Assembly: GCA_015229045.1 (NCBI GenBank)
Contig: JADGCJ010000004.1
Coordinates: 22,931-86,930, forward strand
Direction of reading: 5' to 3'
Length of the DNA stretch: 64,000 nt
Origin: Magnetococcales bacterium
GTDB lineage: Bacteria > Pseudomonadota > Magnetococcia > Magnetococcales > DC0425bin3
Part shown: piece after piece, positions 15,747-24,478 of the stretch
Position numbering within the stretch: the first letter of the stretch is position 1
Layout of the letters: every line of letters begins with the position of its first letter
Notes under the pieces: generated by a model
Database searches by the model: none
What the model was told of the DNA's origin: nothing
The model's input: only the letters and a program-made list of their open reading frames with translations
Program-made: the position numbers and the translations under genes

Positions 15747-16496
15747 TCAAGGCTTGACAGGGGGGGGCGACGCCTCTTCCCCGGGTTGTTTGGTCTTCGG
15801 GGTGGTTGGGACAGCAGTTCTTTCTTTATCCTTGGCAGCGGGAGCGGCATCCCTGGCGGGAGTACTCTTGGCGGCAGGGACCGCGTCTTTGGCGGCAGGA
15901 GCATTTTTAGCGACAGGAGCTACGGTGTCCTTGGCGGGAGCAGCATCCTTGGCGGCAGGGGCTACGGTGTCCTTGGCAGGAGCAGCATCCTTGGCGGCAG
16001 GGACGCCTTTGGGCGGTGATGCAGGCACGGCCGACTCACTACCCTCTTTTTTGTCCGTAAAGGTGGGAATCGGCTTGCTGCCACCCTGGGCTTCGGGAGA
16101 TCCAGCCCCCTTCTCTTTTTCAGGCTCCTTGGTCTTTGCCGGAACCGGAATGGCATCGGGCAGAGCCGTCACGGGAGGGAGGGATGCACCCGGTTTGGCG
16201 GCAGGATCGGCAGGTTGAGACAGAGGGGGCTTGGCAGCCCCCCCTTTCATGACGGAGTCGGAGGTTGTCGAGCGAGTCGTGAAGAAGGCCAGGGAAAGGC
16301 TGGTCAGCATAAAAACCGTCGCCAGAACAGCCGTCAACTTCCCCAGAAAGCTTCCGGACCCCCGTGCCCCAAAAAGGCTCTGCGAGCTGCCACCAAAGGC
16401 GGCGCCCATGTCGGCACTGCTTCCCTTTTGGACGAGGACGACAAAAATGATCCCGAAGGCGACAAGAAGGTGAATCACGGTCAGGATCAGTGTCAT
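15747..16496 (-). CDS. secG: Preprotein translocase subunit SecG with long low-complexity C-terminal tail
   Basis: 249 residues, against about 75-130 for most SecG proteins. The N-terminal 75 residues are typical: hydrophobic segment 1 (LILTVIHLLVAFGIIFVVLVQKG), the conserved SADMGAAFGGSSQSLFGARGSG stretch, and hydrophobic segment 2 (LTAVLATVFMLTSLSLAFF). SecG stabilises the SecYEG channel in the inner membrane. Residues 80-249 are a Pro/Ala/Lys-rich, probably disordered tail with repeated units of the type AAKDAAPAKDTVAP between about 165 and 235. The gene follows tpiA by 49 nt, the common tpiA-secG order. Confidence 0.93.
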   Translation of the reverse strand: MTLILTVIHLLVAFGIIFVVLVQKGSSADMGAAFGGSSQSLFGARGSGSFLGKLTAVLATVFMLTSLSLAFFTTRSTTSDSVMKGGAAKPPLSQPADPAAKPGASLPPVTALPDAIPVPAKTKEPEKEKGAGSPEAQGGSKPIPTFTDKKEGSESAVPASPPKGVPAAKDAAPAKDTVAPAAKDAAPAKDTVAPVAKNAPAAKDAVPAAKSTPARDAAPAAKDKERTAVPTTPKTKQPGEEASPPPVKP

Positions 16497-16545
16497 GCAA
16501 CAACTCCGTTGTGGAACATCACTCAGTTATGAATGGTCAATCTGT

Positions 16546-17340
16546 TCAATCCGAGGCTGGATTGGCATCGACGATGGCCAGGAAATCCTGAGCCTTCAGG
16601 GCAGCGCCGCCAATCAAACCACCATCGACATCCTCAAGGGCCAAAAGGCCAACAGCATTGGAGGGTTTCATCGACCCACCGTAGAGGATGCGAATTTTCG
16701 ATGCCGTATCGGCACCCAGCTTCTCCGTCAGGAACTTGCGGATGAAGGCATGGACCTCTTGAACCTGCTCGGGGGTGGCATTTTTGCCGGTGCCGATGGC
16801 CCACACGGGTTCGTAGGCCACAACGAGGGTGCTGCGTTTGGCGGCCTCTTCGGGCAGCTTGGGAATGACGGCTTCCAGCTGGGGACGAATCACCTCGATG
16901 GTACGATTGGCCTCCCGGTCTTTCAACTCTTCGCCGACGCAGACGATGGGAATCAATCCATCGCGGAAGGCGGCTTCGACCTTTTTCCCGACGATTTCAC
17001 TGGTCTCGCCGAAGAACTGCCGCCGCTCCGAGTGTCCGAGGATCACATAGCGGCAACCGACATTGCGCAACATGATGCCGCAGATTTCGCCGGTACGTGC
17101 TCCTGGTCCTTCGACATCCATGTTTTGTCCCCCCACCTTCATGGAGTACCCCTTGGCACTCACGGTTTGGTGGACGGTGTTGATGGCAGTGAAAGGCGGG
17201 CAGACCAGGACTTCGCACTGCAGCTTGCGATTTCTCTCCCGCTCGGAGAGTCCGGCACCGATCCCATCTACCAACTCCTGGGCTGTCTCGATCAGCCCGT
17301 TCATTTTCCAGTTTCCAGCAATTAATGGACGACGTCGCAT
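16546..17340 (-). CDS. tpiA: Triosephosphate isomerase
   Basis: 264 residues from the ATG before RRRPLIAGNWKMNG; 13 further codons upstream stay open but are not conserved. The TIM signature is complete: NWKMN with the active-site Lys, VILGHSERR with the catalytic His, VVAYEPVWAIGTG with the catalytic Glu, and the phosphate-binding ILYGGSM and GLIGGAAL. It interconverts dihydroxyacetone phosphate and glyceraldehyde-3-phosphate in glycolysis and gluconeogenesis. It lies immediately upstream of secG on the same strand. Confidence 0.97.
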   Translation of the reverse strand: MRRRPLIAGNWKMNGLIETAQELVDGIGAGLSERERNRKLQCEVLVCPPFTAINTVHQTVSAKGYSMKVGGQNMDVEGPGARTGEICGIMLRNVGCRYVILGHSERRQFFGETSEIVGKKVEAAFRDGLIPIVCVGEELKDREANRTIEVIRPQLEAVIPKLPEEAAKRSTLVVAYEPVWAIGTGKNATPEQVQEVHAFIRKFLTEKLGADTASKIRILYGGSMKPSNAVGLLALEDVDGGLIGGAALKAQDFLAIVDANPASD

Positions 17341-17589
17341 TGGCGTGGCCTCGCAATAATGTCTTTCTGTTTCCAACAACAGGTTTTAACAAGGGAGCCA
17401 TTATAGGAACAATCCCATCCAAGTCAATGGGGTTTGGGAAATCCCTTGCCCAATGCCGCTTTCGGAGGCATTGTCCCCGTGACAGCAGGTGGTATGATCG
17501 CGGTGCACCTGAAATTGCAGGTTTTTATTTTCAAGTTTATTTTCATTAATTTAAAAAAGTTTCCTGTTTGTGGCGGATCGACCGAAACC

Positions 17590-19890
17590 ATGACGCATTG
17601 GCACGAAAACAGCGCAATTGTCCAAAAACGTTGGCCGGAGTTGTGGCATCTTTGTCTTCGGGGAGTGGCTCGTCATCGCGTCGAGGTGGTACAGGATGGG
17701 GTGTTGGTGGATGGCCTGCACCTGTTCAGCCTCTTCGATCCGTCGGGCGAGGCTCGTGTGCAGGCAGAAAGGGTTCCTCCAGGGAGTCCGGAGGCCTTTT
17801 TGTATGGCTTGGGCAGCGCGCATCTCCCCGAGGTACTTCTGGCCCGACGGGAGCTGCAACGGCTGACGGTGGTGTTGCTCGATATCGGCCTCTTCTGCCA
17901 GAGCCTGGCCACGATGGACCATCAGGTGTGGCTGGCCGATCCGCGCACGATCCTGGCAACCTGGGAGGAGTTCCCTGCACCCCGATCCCCTTTCGCTGTC
18001 ACCCCCACGGCCTTGCGCTTGACCAGCCCGGAACCTGCCGCAAAAAAACTGGCGACCCGCATCCGCCTGAGCCTGGAAGAAAATCATCTCGACCGACGTT
18101 TTCTCGAACACCCCCTGTTGATGGAAAAGATACGGCAAAACAAAAAGGTCATGGATCAGGATCCGGGAGTCGAAACCCTGTTTGATTCTTATCCGGGGAG
18201 TACCATTCTGGTGGCCGGTGCAGGCCCTACGTTGAGCGATCACCTGACCATACTGGCCAACCGTTCAGCCAAGAGTATCCTGATCGCTGTCGATGCAGCC
18301 CTGCTGCCGCTGCGTCAGGCGGGCATTCTTCCCGACGTGGTGGTGACGCAGGAGTACCATCCCATTGTCTTCACCCTCTTCCAGGACATGGAGGAGGATA
18401 TCTCCCTGGCACGGATACCCCTGGTCTACTTCCCCGCCTCGGACCCGGAGGTTCTGGCGGCGTGGCCTGGTCCACGGCGGGTGGCGTGTTCGCACTCCCC
18501 GATTTATGCGGTCATCCGGCAGCAACGCGGACGATCCATCCTTTTTGCCTCGGGCAGTGTGTTGCATCCAGCCGTGGATCTGGCCGTGCGCATGGGAGCG
18601 GCCAGGGTTGTTCTGGTGGGGGCGGATTTTTCCTTTCCCGGCGGGGCGAGTCACGCCGAGGGCTGCGCGGCCATGCGCTGGAACAGCCCCTATGACACCG
18701 CCCTGACGCTTTCCAATGGCCAGGGCGAAGAGGTGCCTACATCTCACGCCCTGAACAGCATGCTGCTGGAACTGGAAGATTATCTGTGTCTCCATCCCGA
18801 TGTTGCATTTTTCAATGCCAGTCGCCGGGGAGCCAGAATTGCGGGGGCACGCGATCTGGATGAGGTCCACAACCCCCTCCTCCCTGCCTCTCCTGGCACA
18901 CTGCCTTTGCCCTGGAAAAAAGAACAGGCCCCGATTCCTGCGCTCGACGTCACATCCCTGCTTCGCCAGGCCGATGCTTGTCTGCTTGTTTATCGTTACG
19001 CCCGGGCGGAAAGGATACTCAAGGATCTTCTGGAGAACCTCTCTCCGGAACAGGCTCCCCGCGAACGCATCCTGATCCAATGCGGCGCAGCAGAGATTTT
19101 GCTGCACAGAAACAGGATCGATCAGGCTGAAACACTGGTATCCGAGGCCCTGGCGACGGCGCGCCGACTCAATCCCGGACAACGGCAGGCCATCCTGTTG
19201 CGCGTCGTTGCCCTGCGTGGCATGGCTGCGGTCCACATGCTGGGGGGGGACTCCCGCACGGCTGCCAGCCTGTTGGAAGATGTCCGCTCCCTGACCTACG
19301 CCCTGGACGATGCTCAGGAAAAAGCCCGTACCGGGCGCATCATCGCAATTTTTTTGCACCTGCATGGACGCTTCCAGGCCGCCCGGCAACAACTGCTGGA
19401 GACCCGGGCCGCTCTGCTCCTGGCAGAAAAAAAGGGCCACCCCCTGCCGCTCGAAGATGCCCGCTGTCTGATGGATCTTGGCCATTTGACCGCCGGCAGT
19501 GGTGCCTGGAGCGAAACCAGGGAATATTTTTCTCAGGCTTGGGTGCTTTATCAGCGACACGAGGAAAAAACTGCCGCTGCCATGGCCCGCCATGCCCTGT
19601 TCACCCTGCGCCGGGATATGCAGCAGGCTCTGCAGATCCATCCTGGCAACTGTCAGGGACACATGACACAAACCGTCCGCCTTTTCCGCCAGGGGCACGA
19701 TACCGAAGGCGCGGAGGCCATGAAACGGTTGATCGATTGTGCCCTGCGTCGCCTGGAAGACAAAGAGGGGATTGACCCGGAGCTGGTCAATCCCCTCCTC
19801 GCCCGCATCCTTGACGCCCAGAAGCGCAACGACTTCATCCAAATCGCCGATGACCTCGCCCATCGACTGGCCCCGGTCTGGTTGGGGTGA
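17590..19890 (+). CDS. DUF115 (MptE-like) glycosyltransferase with C-terminal TPR region
   Basis: 766 residues from the first ATG (17590) that gives a soluble N-terminus; an in-frame extension of 52 codons covers the divergent promoter region and looks non-coding. The core (about residues 170-480) has the DUF115/motility-accessory-factor signature: STILVAGAGPTLSDHL (205-219), SILIAVDAALLPLRQAGILPDVVVTQE, FASGSVLHPAVDLAVRMGA and VVLVGADFSFPGGASHAEG. Members resembling Maf proteins transfer nonulosonic sugars to flagellins. The C-terminal 250 residues (RERILIQCGAAEILL ... ARQQLLETRAALLLA) are helical repeats of TPR type. With the neighbouring GT2 gene it could serve flagellin or pilin glycosylation; acceptor and sugar are unknown. 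Confidence 0.75.
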   Translation: MTHWHENSAIVQKRWPELWHLCLRGVARHRVEVVQDGVLVDGLHLFSLFDPSGEARVQAERVPPGSPEAFLYGLGSAHLPEVLLARRELQRLTVVLLDIGLFCQSLATMDHQVWLADPRTILATWEEFPAPRSPFAVTPTALRLTSPEPAAKKLATRIRLSLEENHLDRRFLEHPLLMEKIRQNKKVMDQDPGVETLFDSYPGSTILVAGAGPTLSDHLTILANRSAKSILIAVDAALLPLRQAGILPDVVVTQEYHPIVFTLFQDMEEDISLARIPLVYFPASDPEVLAAWPGPRRVACSHSPIYAVIRQQRGRSILFASGSVLHPAVDLAVRMGAARVVLVGADFSFPGGASHAEGCAAMRWNSPYDTALTLSNGQGEEVPTSHALNSMLLELEDYLCLHPDVAFFNASRRGARIAGARDLDEVHNPLLPASPGTLPLPWKKEQAPIPALDVTSLLRQADACLLVYRYARAERILKDLLENLSPEQAPRERILIQCGAAEILLHRNRIDQAETLVSEALATARRLNPGQRQAILLRVVALRGMAAVHMLGGDSRTAASLLEDVRSLTYALDDAQEKARTGRIIAIFLHLHGRFQAARQQLLETRAALLLAEKKGHPLPLEDARCLMDLGHLTAGSGAWSETREYFSQAWVLYQRHEEKTAAAMARHALFTLRRDMQQALQIHPGNCQGHMTQTVRLFRQGHDTEGAEAMKRLIDCALRRLEDKEGIDPELVNPLLARILDAQKRNDFIQIADDLAHRLAPVWLG

Positions 19891-19898
19891 TTGCACTG

Positions 19899-19960
19899 TC
19901 AAAGTCGCGCGGTGACCTTCACGACCGGCGAGCGGAAATTCTCCCCATCCATGAAGGTCA
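19899..19960 (+). repeat. S-family intergenic repeat, copy S2
   Basis: GTCAAAGTCGCGCGGTGACC ... CCATCCATGAAGGTCA. It fills the gap between two convergent genes and its end includes the stop codon of the GT2 glycosyltransferase gene. It is more diverged than S1 and S3. Confidence 0.55.
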
Positions 19961-20797
19961 CTCCCAGCCCAGAACCTGTTCCCGGACGGCACGGGCTTCC
20001 GCCACACGGCCATCCTCTATCAACTCATTGATGTAAAAAGGAATCATGGTCTTCAGGAAAGGATAGCTGGATTTATCCTCCTCTCTGCAGATCAGCTCGA
20101 ACGCCCGCCCCAGAAAGAACAACCCTTCGCTGATATTGCCACGATAGTGCAGGTTCATCCCCAGCTTGTAGTTGCCAAAAATATGGTCCGGCTCGCGTTC
20201 CATCCAGGCCCGGAGAATGGCTATGTTGCGTTTGAGCTTTTCCTTGTTGGAATCCTGCTGATAGCCAAAGTGGGTCAGGCGCAGGTCCAGTTTTTCAGGT
20301 TTGTATTCAGGCCAGTTGCGGTAGACGGAATCACACACCGACTCGTGGATGGGATGCTCAAAGCGGATCCTGGAGTCATTGCGAAAGAGACGCATCGCAT
20401 CCTGGCGTTTGATGGACCCGTTGGCCATCAGGTTGTCAATGTTGATGATGAAGACCGGCTTGCCCTCTTCATCACCCAGGCATTTTTCCAGAAAGCGTTC
20501 GCGTGTTTTCGACTTGCTGTCAATGGCTTCGTCGCAATCCACATTCAGGATCCAGCTGTGCCGGGCCTGATCGATGCCAAAATTCTTGGGAATGGAAAAA
20601 TCATCCTGCCAGGGTTGACGAAAAATCCGGCAGCCATACTCTTCCGCTATGTCAACGGTGCGATCCCCGGAGCCGGTATCGACAAAGATGATTTCGTCAG
20701 CGACGTCCCGCAAGGGGGGCAGGGTCATGGGTAAAAAGTTCTCCTCGTTACGGCCGATCATGACTGCGGAGAGTCCGTCCCGTCGTGTTTCATACAT
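19958..20797 (-). CDS. Family 2 glycosyltransferase
   Basis: 279 residues from the ATG at 20797, preceded by AAGGTGA; 32 more codons are open upstream but without a clear start signal. The GT-A fold motifs are visible: LSAVMIGRNEENFL (residues 9-22), EIIFVDTGSGDRTVDIAEEYG (35-55, nucleotide-sugar binding), and a DxD-like VDCDE at 86-90. Then come MRLFRNDSRIRFEHPIHES and a C-terminal helical part resembling TPR (NYKLGMNLHYRGNISEGLFFLGRAFE). This layout is typical of the SunS/WaaE-like glycosyltransferases that add sugar to proteins or lipopolysaccharide. Convergent with the DUF115 gene. Substrate unknown. Confidence 0.85.
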   Translation of the reverse strand: MYETRRDGLSAVMIGRNEENFLPMTLPPLRDVADEIIFVDTGSGDRTVDIAEEYGCRIFRQPWQDDFSIPKNFGIDQARHSWILNVDCDEAIDSKSKTRERFLEKCLGDEEGKPVFIINIDNLMANGSIKRQDAMRLFRNDSRIRFEHPIHESVCDSVYRNWPEYKPEKLDLRLTHFGYQQDSNKEKLKRNIAILRAWMEREPDHIFGNYKLGMNLHYRGNISEGLFFLGRAFELICREEDKSSYPFLKTMIPFYINELIEDGRVAEARAVREQVLGWE

Positions 20798-20931
20798 GGC
20801 GATCACCTTGTTTTTCCTGTTGACGAGCCACTTTTCATGGGCTGTTGATACGTGTTGAAGGTCGCCTGCAAACATGTCTGCCGGGACCAGCATGGATCAG
20901 GAAAAAGACAAGCAATATTCACGCCAATTTT

Positions 20932-21003
20932 ACCATGAAAGCCGTGCAGCGACTCTCATGATCAGAGGGTGAAGGGAGGTCTCCCCCATCCGTGAAGGTT
21001 GGA
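20932..21003 (+). repeat. S-family intergenic repeat, copy S3
   Basis: ATGAAAGCCGTGCAGCGACT, then a GGGAGG-TCTCCC inverted repeat, then CCATCCGTGAAGGTTGG. Close match to S1 at 5935-6003. It sits just beyond the pgk terminator. Confidence 0.75.
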
Positions 21004-21007
21004 AACG

Positions 21008-21047
21008 AAAAAAAAAGCTGAAAAGACCTGTCCTTGGTCTTTTCAGC
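21008..21047 (-). terminator. Rho-independent terminator of the UQCC-pgk operon
   Basis: On the minus strand: perfect 12-bp stem GCTGAAAAGACC / GGTCTTTTCAGC with a 7-nt loop, followed directly by nine T. It lies about 117 nt downstream of the pgk stop. Confidence 0.92.
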
Positions 21048-21163
21048 CGCATCCGGAAGTCCCCTGGGGGGAGTGGGGACCGGAACTTTCCGGCGGTCAA
21101 AGTCGCCGGCATGGCGATGGAATCATCCCTATTCCACCGTTTTGAGCGATGACAATCCCGCCA

Positions 21164-22351
21164 TTATGCATCAGTCAGCGCAAACATGCCAGGAAGTTCT
21201 TTGCCTTCGAGAAGTTCGAGGAAAGCGCCGCCGCCGGTGGAAATGTAGGAGATTTTGTCGGCGACGCCGGCCTGTTTGACAGCCGCGTCGGTGTCACCGC
21301 CCCCCACGACCGACAAGGCACCGCTGCTGGCGACGGCCTTGCCCAGCTCCACGGTGCCTACGTCGAACGGCGGGGTTTCAAACACGCCCATGGGGCCATT
21401 CCAGATGATGGTCTTGCAGCGTTTCAGGGCTTCGGAGAACTCTTTGATGCTGGCGGGACCGATATCCAGACCCATCCAGCCTGCCGGGATGGCATCCACG
21501 GCCACGACCTTGGTTTCGGTTCCGGCAGCGATCTCCTTGGCGATGACGGCATCGACCGGGAGAAGCAATTTGACATTTCTCTCCTTGGCTTTGGCCATGG
21601 CGGAGCGTGCAATGTCAAGCATTTCGGGTTCGACGAGGGAGTTGCCCACTTCGTAGCCCATCGCCTTGAAGAAGGTGAAGGCCATGCCACCACCGATCAG
21701 GATCAAATCCACCTTGGTCAGGAGCGATTCGATGACGCTGATCTTGCTGGAGACCTTCGATCCGCCCAGAATGGCAGCCAAAGGGCGATCCGGGCTGGTC
21801 ATGGTGCGGTTGAAATAGTTGATCTCCTCCGACATGAGAAGACCTGCCACCGCCGGGCTGACAAGCCTGGTGATGCCAACGTTGGACGAGTGGGCACGAT
21901 GTGCCGTACCAAAGGCATCGTTGACGACGACATCGGCCAAGCGGGCAAACCCTTCGGCCAGTTTGGCATCGTTTTTGGTCTCGCCTTCGTAGAAGCGGAC
22001 ATTTTCCAGCATGAGAATGTCACCCGGTTTGAGGGCGGCGACCATTTTTTCCACTTCGGGGCCGACGCAATCCGGGGCCATGGCGACCGGCTTGCCCAAC
22101 AGCTTGGCCAGACGTTCGGCGGCTGGTTTCAGGGAGAGCTTGGGATCCTTTTTGCCCTTGGGACGTCCCATGTGGGAGGCCAAAATCAACTTGGCACCCT
22201 TTTCCAGGGCCAGTTGAATCGTCGGGAGGGCAGCGCGGATGCGGGTATCTTTTCGTACTTGGCCCTGGTCGTCCAGGGGGACGTTGAAGTCCACACGCAT
22301 GAAGGTCCGCTTGCCATTGAGATCGACGTCCTTGATGGTGAGTTTTTTCAT
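21164..22351 (-). CDS. pgk: Phosphoglycerate kinase
   Basis: 395 residues, full length for the family. Seen motifs: [13 protein letters not shown] (substrate-binding N-domain signature), [83 protein letters not shown] and the nucleotide-binding [16 protein letters not shown] near the C-terminus. It makes ATP from 1,3-bisphosphoglycerate in the cytoplasm. The start codon overlaps the stop of the upstream chaperone gene (ATGA), and a strong terminator follows, so the two genes form a compact unit. Confidence 0.98.
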   Translation of the reverse strand: MKKLTIKDVDLNGKRTFMRVDFNVPLDDQGQVRKDTRIRAALPTIQLALEKGAKLILASHMGRPKGKKDPKLSLKPAAERLAKLLGKPVAMAPDCVGPEVEKMVAALKPGDILMLENVRFYEGETKNDAKLAEGFARLADVVVNDAFGTAHRAHSSNVGITRLVSPAVAGLLMSEEINYFNRTMTSPDRPLAAILGGSKVSSKISVIESLLTKVDLILIGGGMAFTFFKAMGYEVGNSLVEPEMLDIARSAMAKAKERNVKLLLPVDAVIAKEIAAGTETKVVAVDAIPAGWMGLDIGPASIKEFSEALKRCKTIIWNGPMGVFETPPFDVGTVELGKAVASSGALSVVGGGDTDAAVKQAGVADKISYISTGGGAFLELLEGKELPGMFALTDA

Positions 22352-22872
22352 GATGTCTTTGTATCCTCTAGGAAATTGCCAATGGGAAACACCGCCTGGA
22401 TCTCTGCGAGCAGGCGTTGAATGCGCGCATCATCAACCGGAGCGCCGTTCAAGACATTTCGGCCGATGGCGGCATGGAACTGCTGACGATCCCGACTCCC
22501 CAGCGAGTCGAGATAGGCATTGCGACGACCGGTTGCATACCCCAGGAGCTTGCGCATCCGTTTGGCCATGCGTATGTCGCTGACCCCTTGTTGCCGCAAG
22601 GTGTTATCAAACCCTTCAAAAGTGATCTCCCACAACAGTTCGATCCTCTCCTCGTCTTCGGTTTGCCCCCGCTGTCGCCAGGAAAAAAGCTGCAACGAAA
22701 CGAGCAGAACCAATACCTCGAAGCGCAAATTGAAATCGTCCGGCAGCGCCAGCCAACCGCCTCCAGTCAACGACCGGGTCAGATCGACCAGTTGATCATG
22801 ACGCGCAAGAGCCTCGGTACGCAAGGCCTGTGTACGCTGTTTTTTCTCCTGAAAACGCTGCCATGAAAACAT
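22348..22872 (-). CDS. Ubiquinol-cytochrome c chaperone family protein (UQCC1/CBP3-like)
   Basis: 174 residues. The central and C-terminal regions match the Ubiq_cyt_C_chap pattern: [19 protein letters not shown] in the position where the family reads FE-L-LH--L, then [43 protein letters not shown], equivalent to the family D-D--LRE-GV-D--V-K-MKK----F-GR--AY. These proteins help assemble the cytochrome bc1 complex and are typical of Alphaproteobacteria and mitochondria. Its stop overlaps the pgk start by ATGA. No bc1 genes lie in the window. The assignment rests on motif pattern only. Confidence 0.75.
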   Translation of the reverse strand: MFSWQRFQEKKQRTQALRTEALARHDQLVDLTRSLTGGGWLALPDDFNLRFEVLVLLVSLQLFSWRQRGQTEDEERIELLWEITFEGFDNTLRQQGVSDIRMAKRMRKLLGYATGRRNAYLDSLGSRDRQQFHAAIGRNVLNGAPVDDARIQRLLAEIQAVFPIGNFLEDTKTS

Positions 22873-22981
22873 AAGCGCTTTGCTCCGGAACGGCGGGGGA
22901 TTATCATACCCCAGAAACAGGCAACCTGGAAGTCAGAGAGGCACCCGTGTGCTTCGCACCTAGAACGAGTCAATAAGGCCC

Positions 22982-23680
22982 ATGAACGGACCCCTACACC
23001 CTTTACCCTCTTCTGTGCTCATTCTCCTGGCCATGCTCTTCAATCTGGCCATCTCCTCCTGCCAGACCTTGACCCAGGAACAAGGCAACATTCTGGATCC
23101 CCAAAAGGTCGCTCAGATCCGCGAAGGTCGCACAACCCGCAAGGACGTCCTGGGTCTACTGGGAAGTCCGACCATTGTCAACTCTTTCAAACCAAATCGG
23201 TGGATCTATCTTCAGGACAGCCGCTTCGATAAATTTCGGGCCATCAACCGAGTCGAGATCGAGTTTGACAAGCAGGGTGTCGTTCGCTTCGTTACCCGCA
23301 ATTTTGGCGACGACATTTGGAATCCGCAGCAACTGTCAGCCACCGAACAGGACCGATCGTTCCGTTACCTGCGCAACCTCATGGAAAACGATGTCCGCGA
23401 CCTGACGCCCAACGCCATCACAGCCAACCAGCACGTACCTCTGGTTGCGACCACCCAGTCCCCCGGGGGGGTGTCGCACAAACCAAGTTTTCTGGAACGA
23501 CTCTTTTCCCGCTGGAAATCGACCCCCGCCAAACCCGATACGTCATTTTCCCCCACAGAGTCGGGATGGTGGCAAGGAATCTGGTCATCGGACCCGACAG
23601 CGGCACCCGGCAGCCTGCCTTCAAAAAGCCCGGAAGCCGACGACACCCATACCCGCCTGCCCTTCCCGTTGCCGGAATGA
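22982..23680 (+). CDS. bamE: BamE-like outer-membrane assembly lipoprotein with long C-terminal extension
   Basis: 232 residues, about twice the usual BamE length. A lipoprotein signal peptide ends in AISSC (Cys27), predicting an outer-membrane anchor. Residues 35-110 are the BamE/SmpA domain: LDPQKVAQIREGRTTRKDVLGLLGSPTIVNSF, WIYLQDSR, INRVEIEFDKQGVVRFV. In the BAM complex BamE supports BamA in inserting beta-barrels. Residues 135-232 are a low-complexity Ser/Pro-rich extension of unknown role. The stop overlaps the start of the following phosphorylase gene (ATGA). Confidence 0.85.
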   Translation: MNGPLHPLPSSVLILLAMLFNLAISSCQTLTQEQGNILDPQKVAQIREGRTTRKDVLGLLGSPTIVNSFKPNRWIYLQDSRFDKFRAINRVEIEFDKQGVVRFVTRNFGDDIWNPQQLSATEQDRSFRYLRNLMENDVRDLTPNAITANQHVPLVATTQSPGGVSHKPSFLERLFSRWKSTPAKPDTSFSPTESGWWQGIWSSDPTAAPGSLPSKSPEADDTHTRLPFPLPE

Positions 23681-24396
23681 CCGCCTCTTCCATGCCGCGT
23701 ACAGCTCTTATCGGTGGCACCAGTCTGCTCGAATCCCAGAGGTTTCGCAATGCCCAGCGCTGCACGATAACCACCTCTCATGGCACGGTCCCTCTGCTGT
23801 TCCAGGGAGAGTTGATCTTTTTGCAGCGGCACGGCCTGGATGGTTACACCCCGCCGCATCGCATCGACCATCGTGCCCATATGGCGGCCCTCCAGGCAGC
23901 GGGAGCCGAGCGCATCATGGCCGTTGGCTCGGTGGGGAGTCTGCGTCTGGATATTTCCCCGGGGGCGGTGGTCTTTCCGGATGATTTTTATGCCCCGCAT
24001 CTGGCCATCACTCTCTTCGACGACGCCCGGGGACATCGGACTCCGGGTTTTGATCGTCCCTGGCGGGAGCGTCTCGTGACAATCTGGCGGCAGCAGGGGC
24101 TGCCTGCCGCAATCGATGGCGGTGTCTATTGGCAGACCATCGGTCCCCGCTTCGAGACCCCCGCCGAGATACGTGCCCATCAGCCCTTTGCCCATCTGGT
24201 GGGCATGACCCTGGCCGCCGAGTGCATTCTGGCCAGCGAAATGGAGATCCCCTACGCCGCCCTTTGCATGGTCGACAACTTCGCCAATGGTATCACCGAT
24301 CACCCCCTGACCTATGAGGCCTTCAAGGAGCAGGTTCGCGCCAACGAAAAACATCTCCTGGCAGGCGTCGATGCCCTGCTGATCGGGCTGACATAA
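23677..24396 (+). CDS. MTAP/PNP-family nucleoside phosphorylase (methylthioadenosine or methylthioinosine phosphorylase)
   Basis: 239 residues starting at the ATG coupled to the bamE stop. Family motifs: ALIGGTSLLES near the N-terminus (phosphate loop), FLQRHG, PPHRIDHRAHMAALQAAGAERIMAVGSVGSLR, DGGVYWQTIGPRFETPAEI (substrate-binding signature of class II PNPs) and MVDNFANGI, where human MTAP has a TDYD motif. The Asn in VDNFANG aligns with the Asn that marks 6-oxopurine-specific enzymes, which suggests 5'-methylthioinosine or another 6-oxopurine as substrate rather than adenine. The adjacent deaminase gene would supply such a product. The specificity call is an inference from one motif. Confidence 0.8.
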   Translation: MTASSMPRTALIGGTSLLESQRFRNAQRCTITTSHGTVPLLFQGELIFLQRHGLDGYTPPHRIDHRAHMAALQAAGAERIMAVGSVGSLRLDISPGAVVFPDDFYAPHLAITLFDDARGHRTPGFDRPWRERLVTIWRQQGLPAAIDGGVYWQTIGPRFETPAEIRAHQPFAHLVGMTLAAECILASEMEIPYAALCMVDNFANGITDHPLTYEAFKEQVRANEKHLLAGVDALLIGLT

Positions 24397-24478
24397 ACTC
24401 CTTGAAATTCTTTGCAACATGCCATCATAGTCAATCCATGCGTGGCTCCACCCTCATCATATACGGAAACAAGAGACC

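Noticed and set aside
15645..16220. Long plus-strand open frame opposite secG
   Set aside because: It is the complement of the Ala/Pro/Lys repeat tail and has no independent features.
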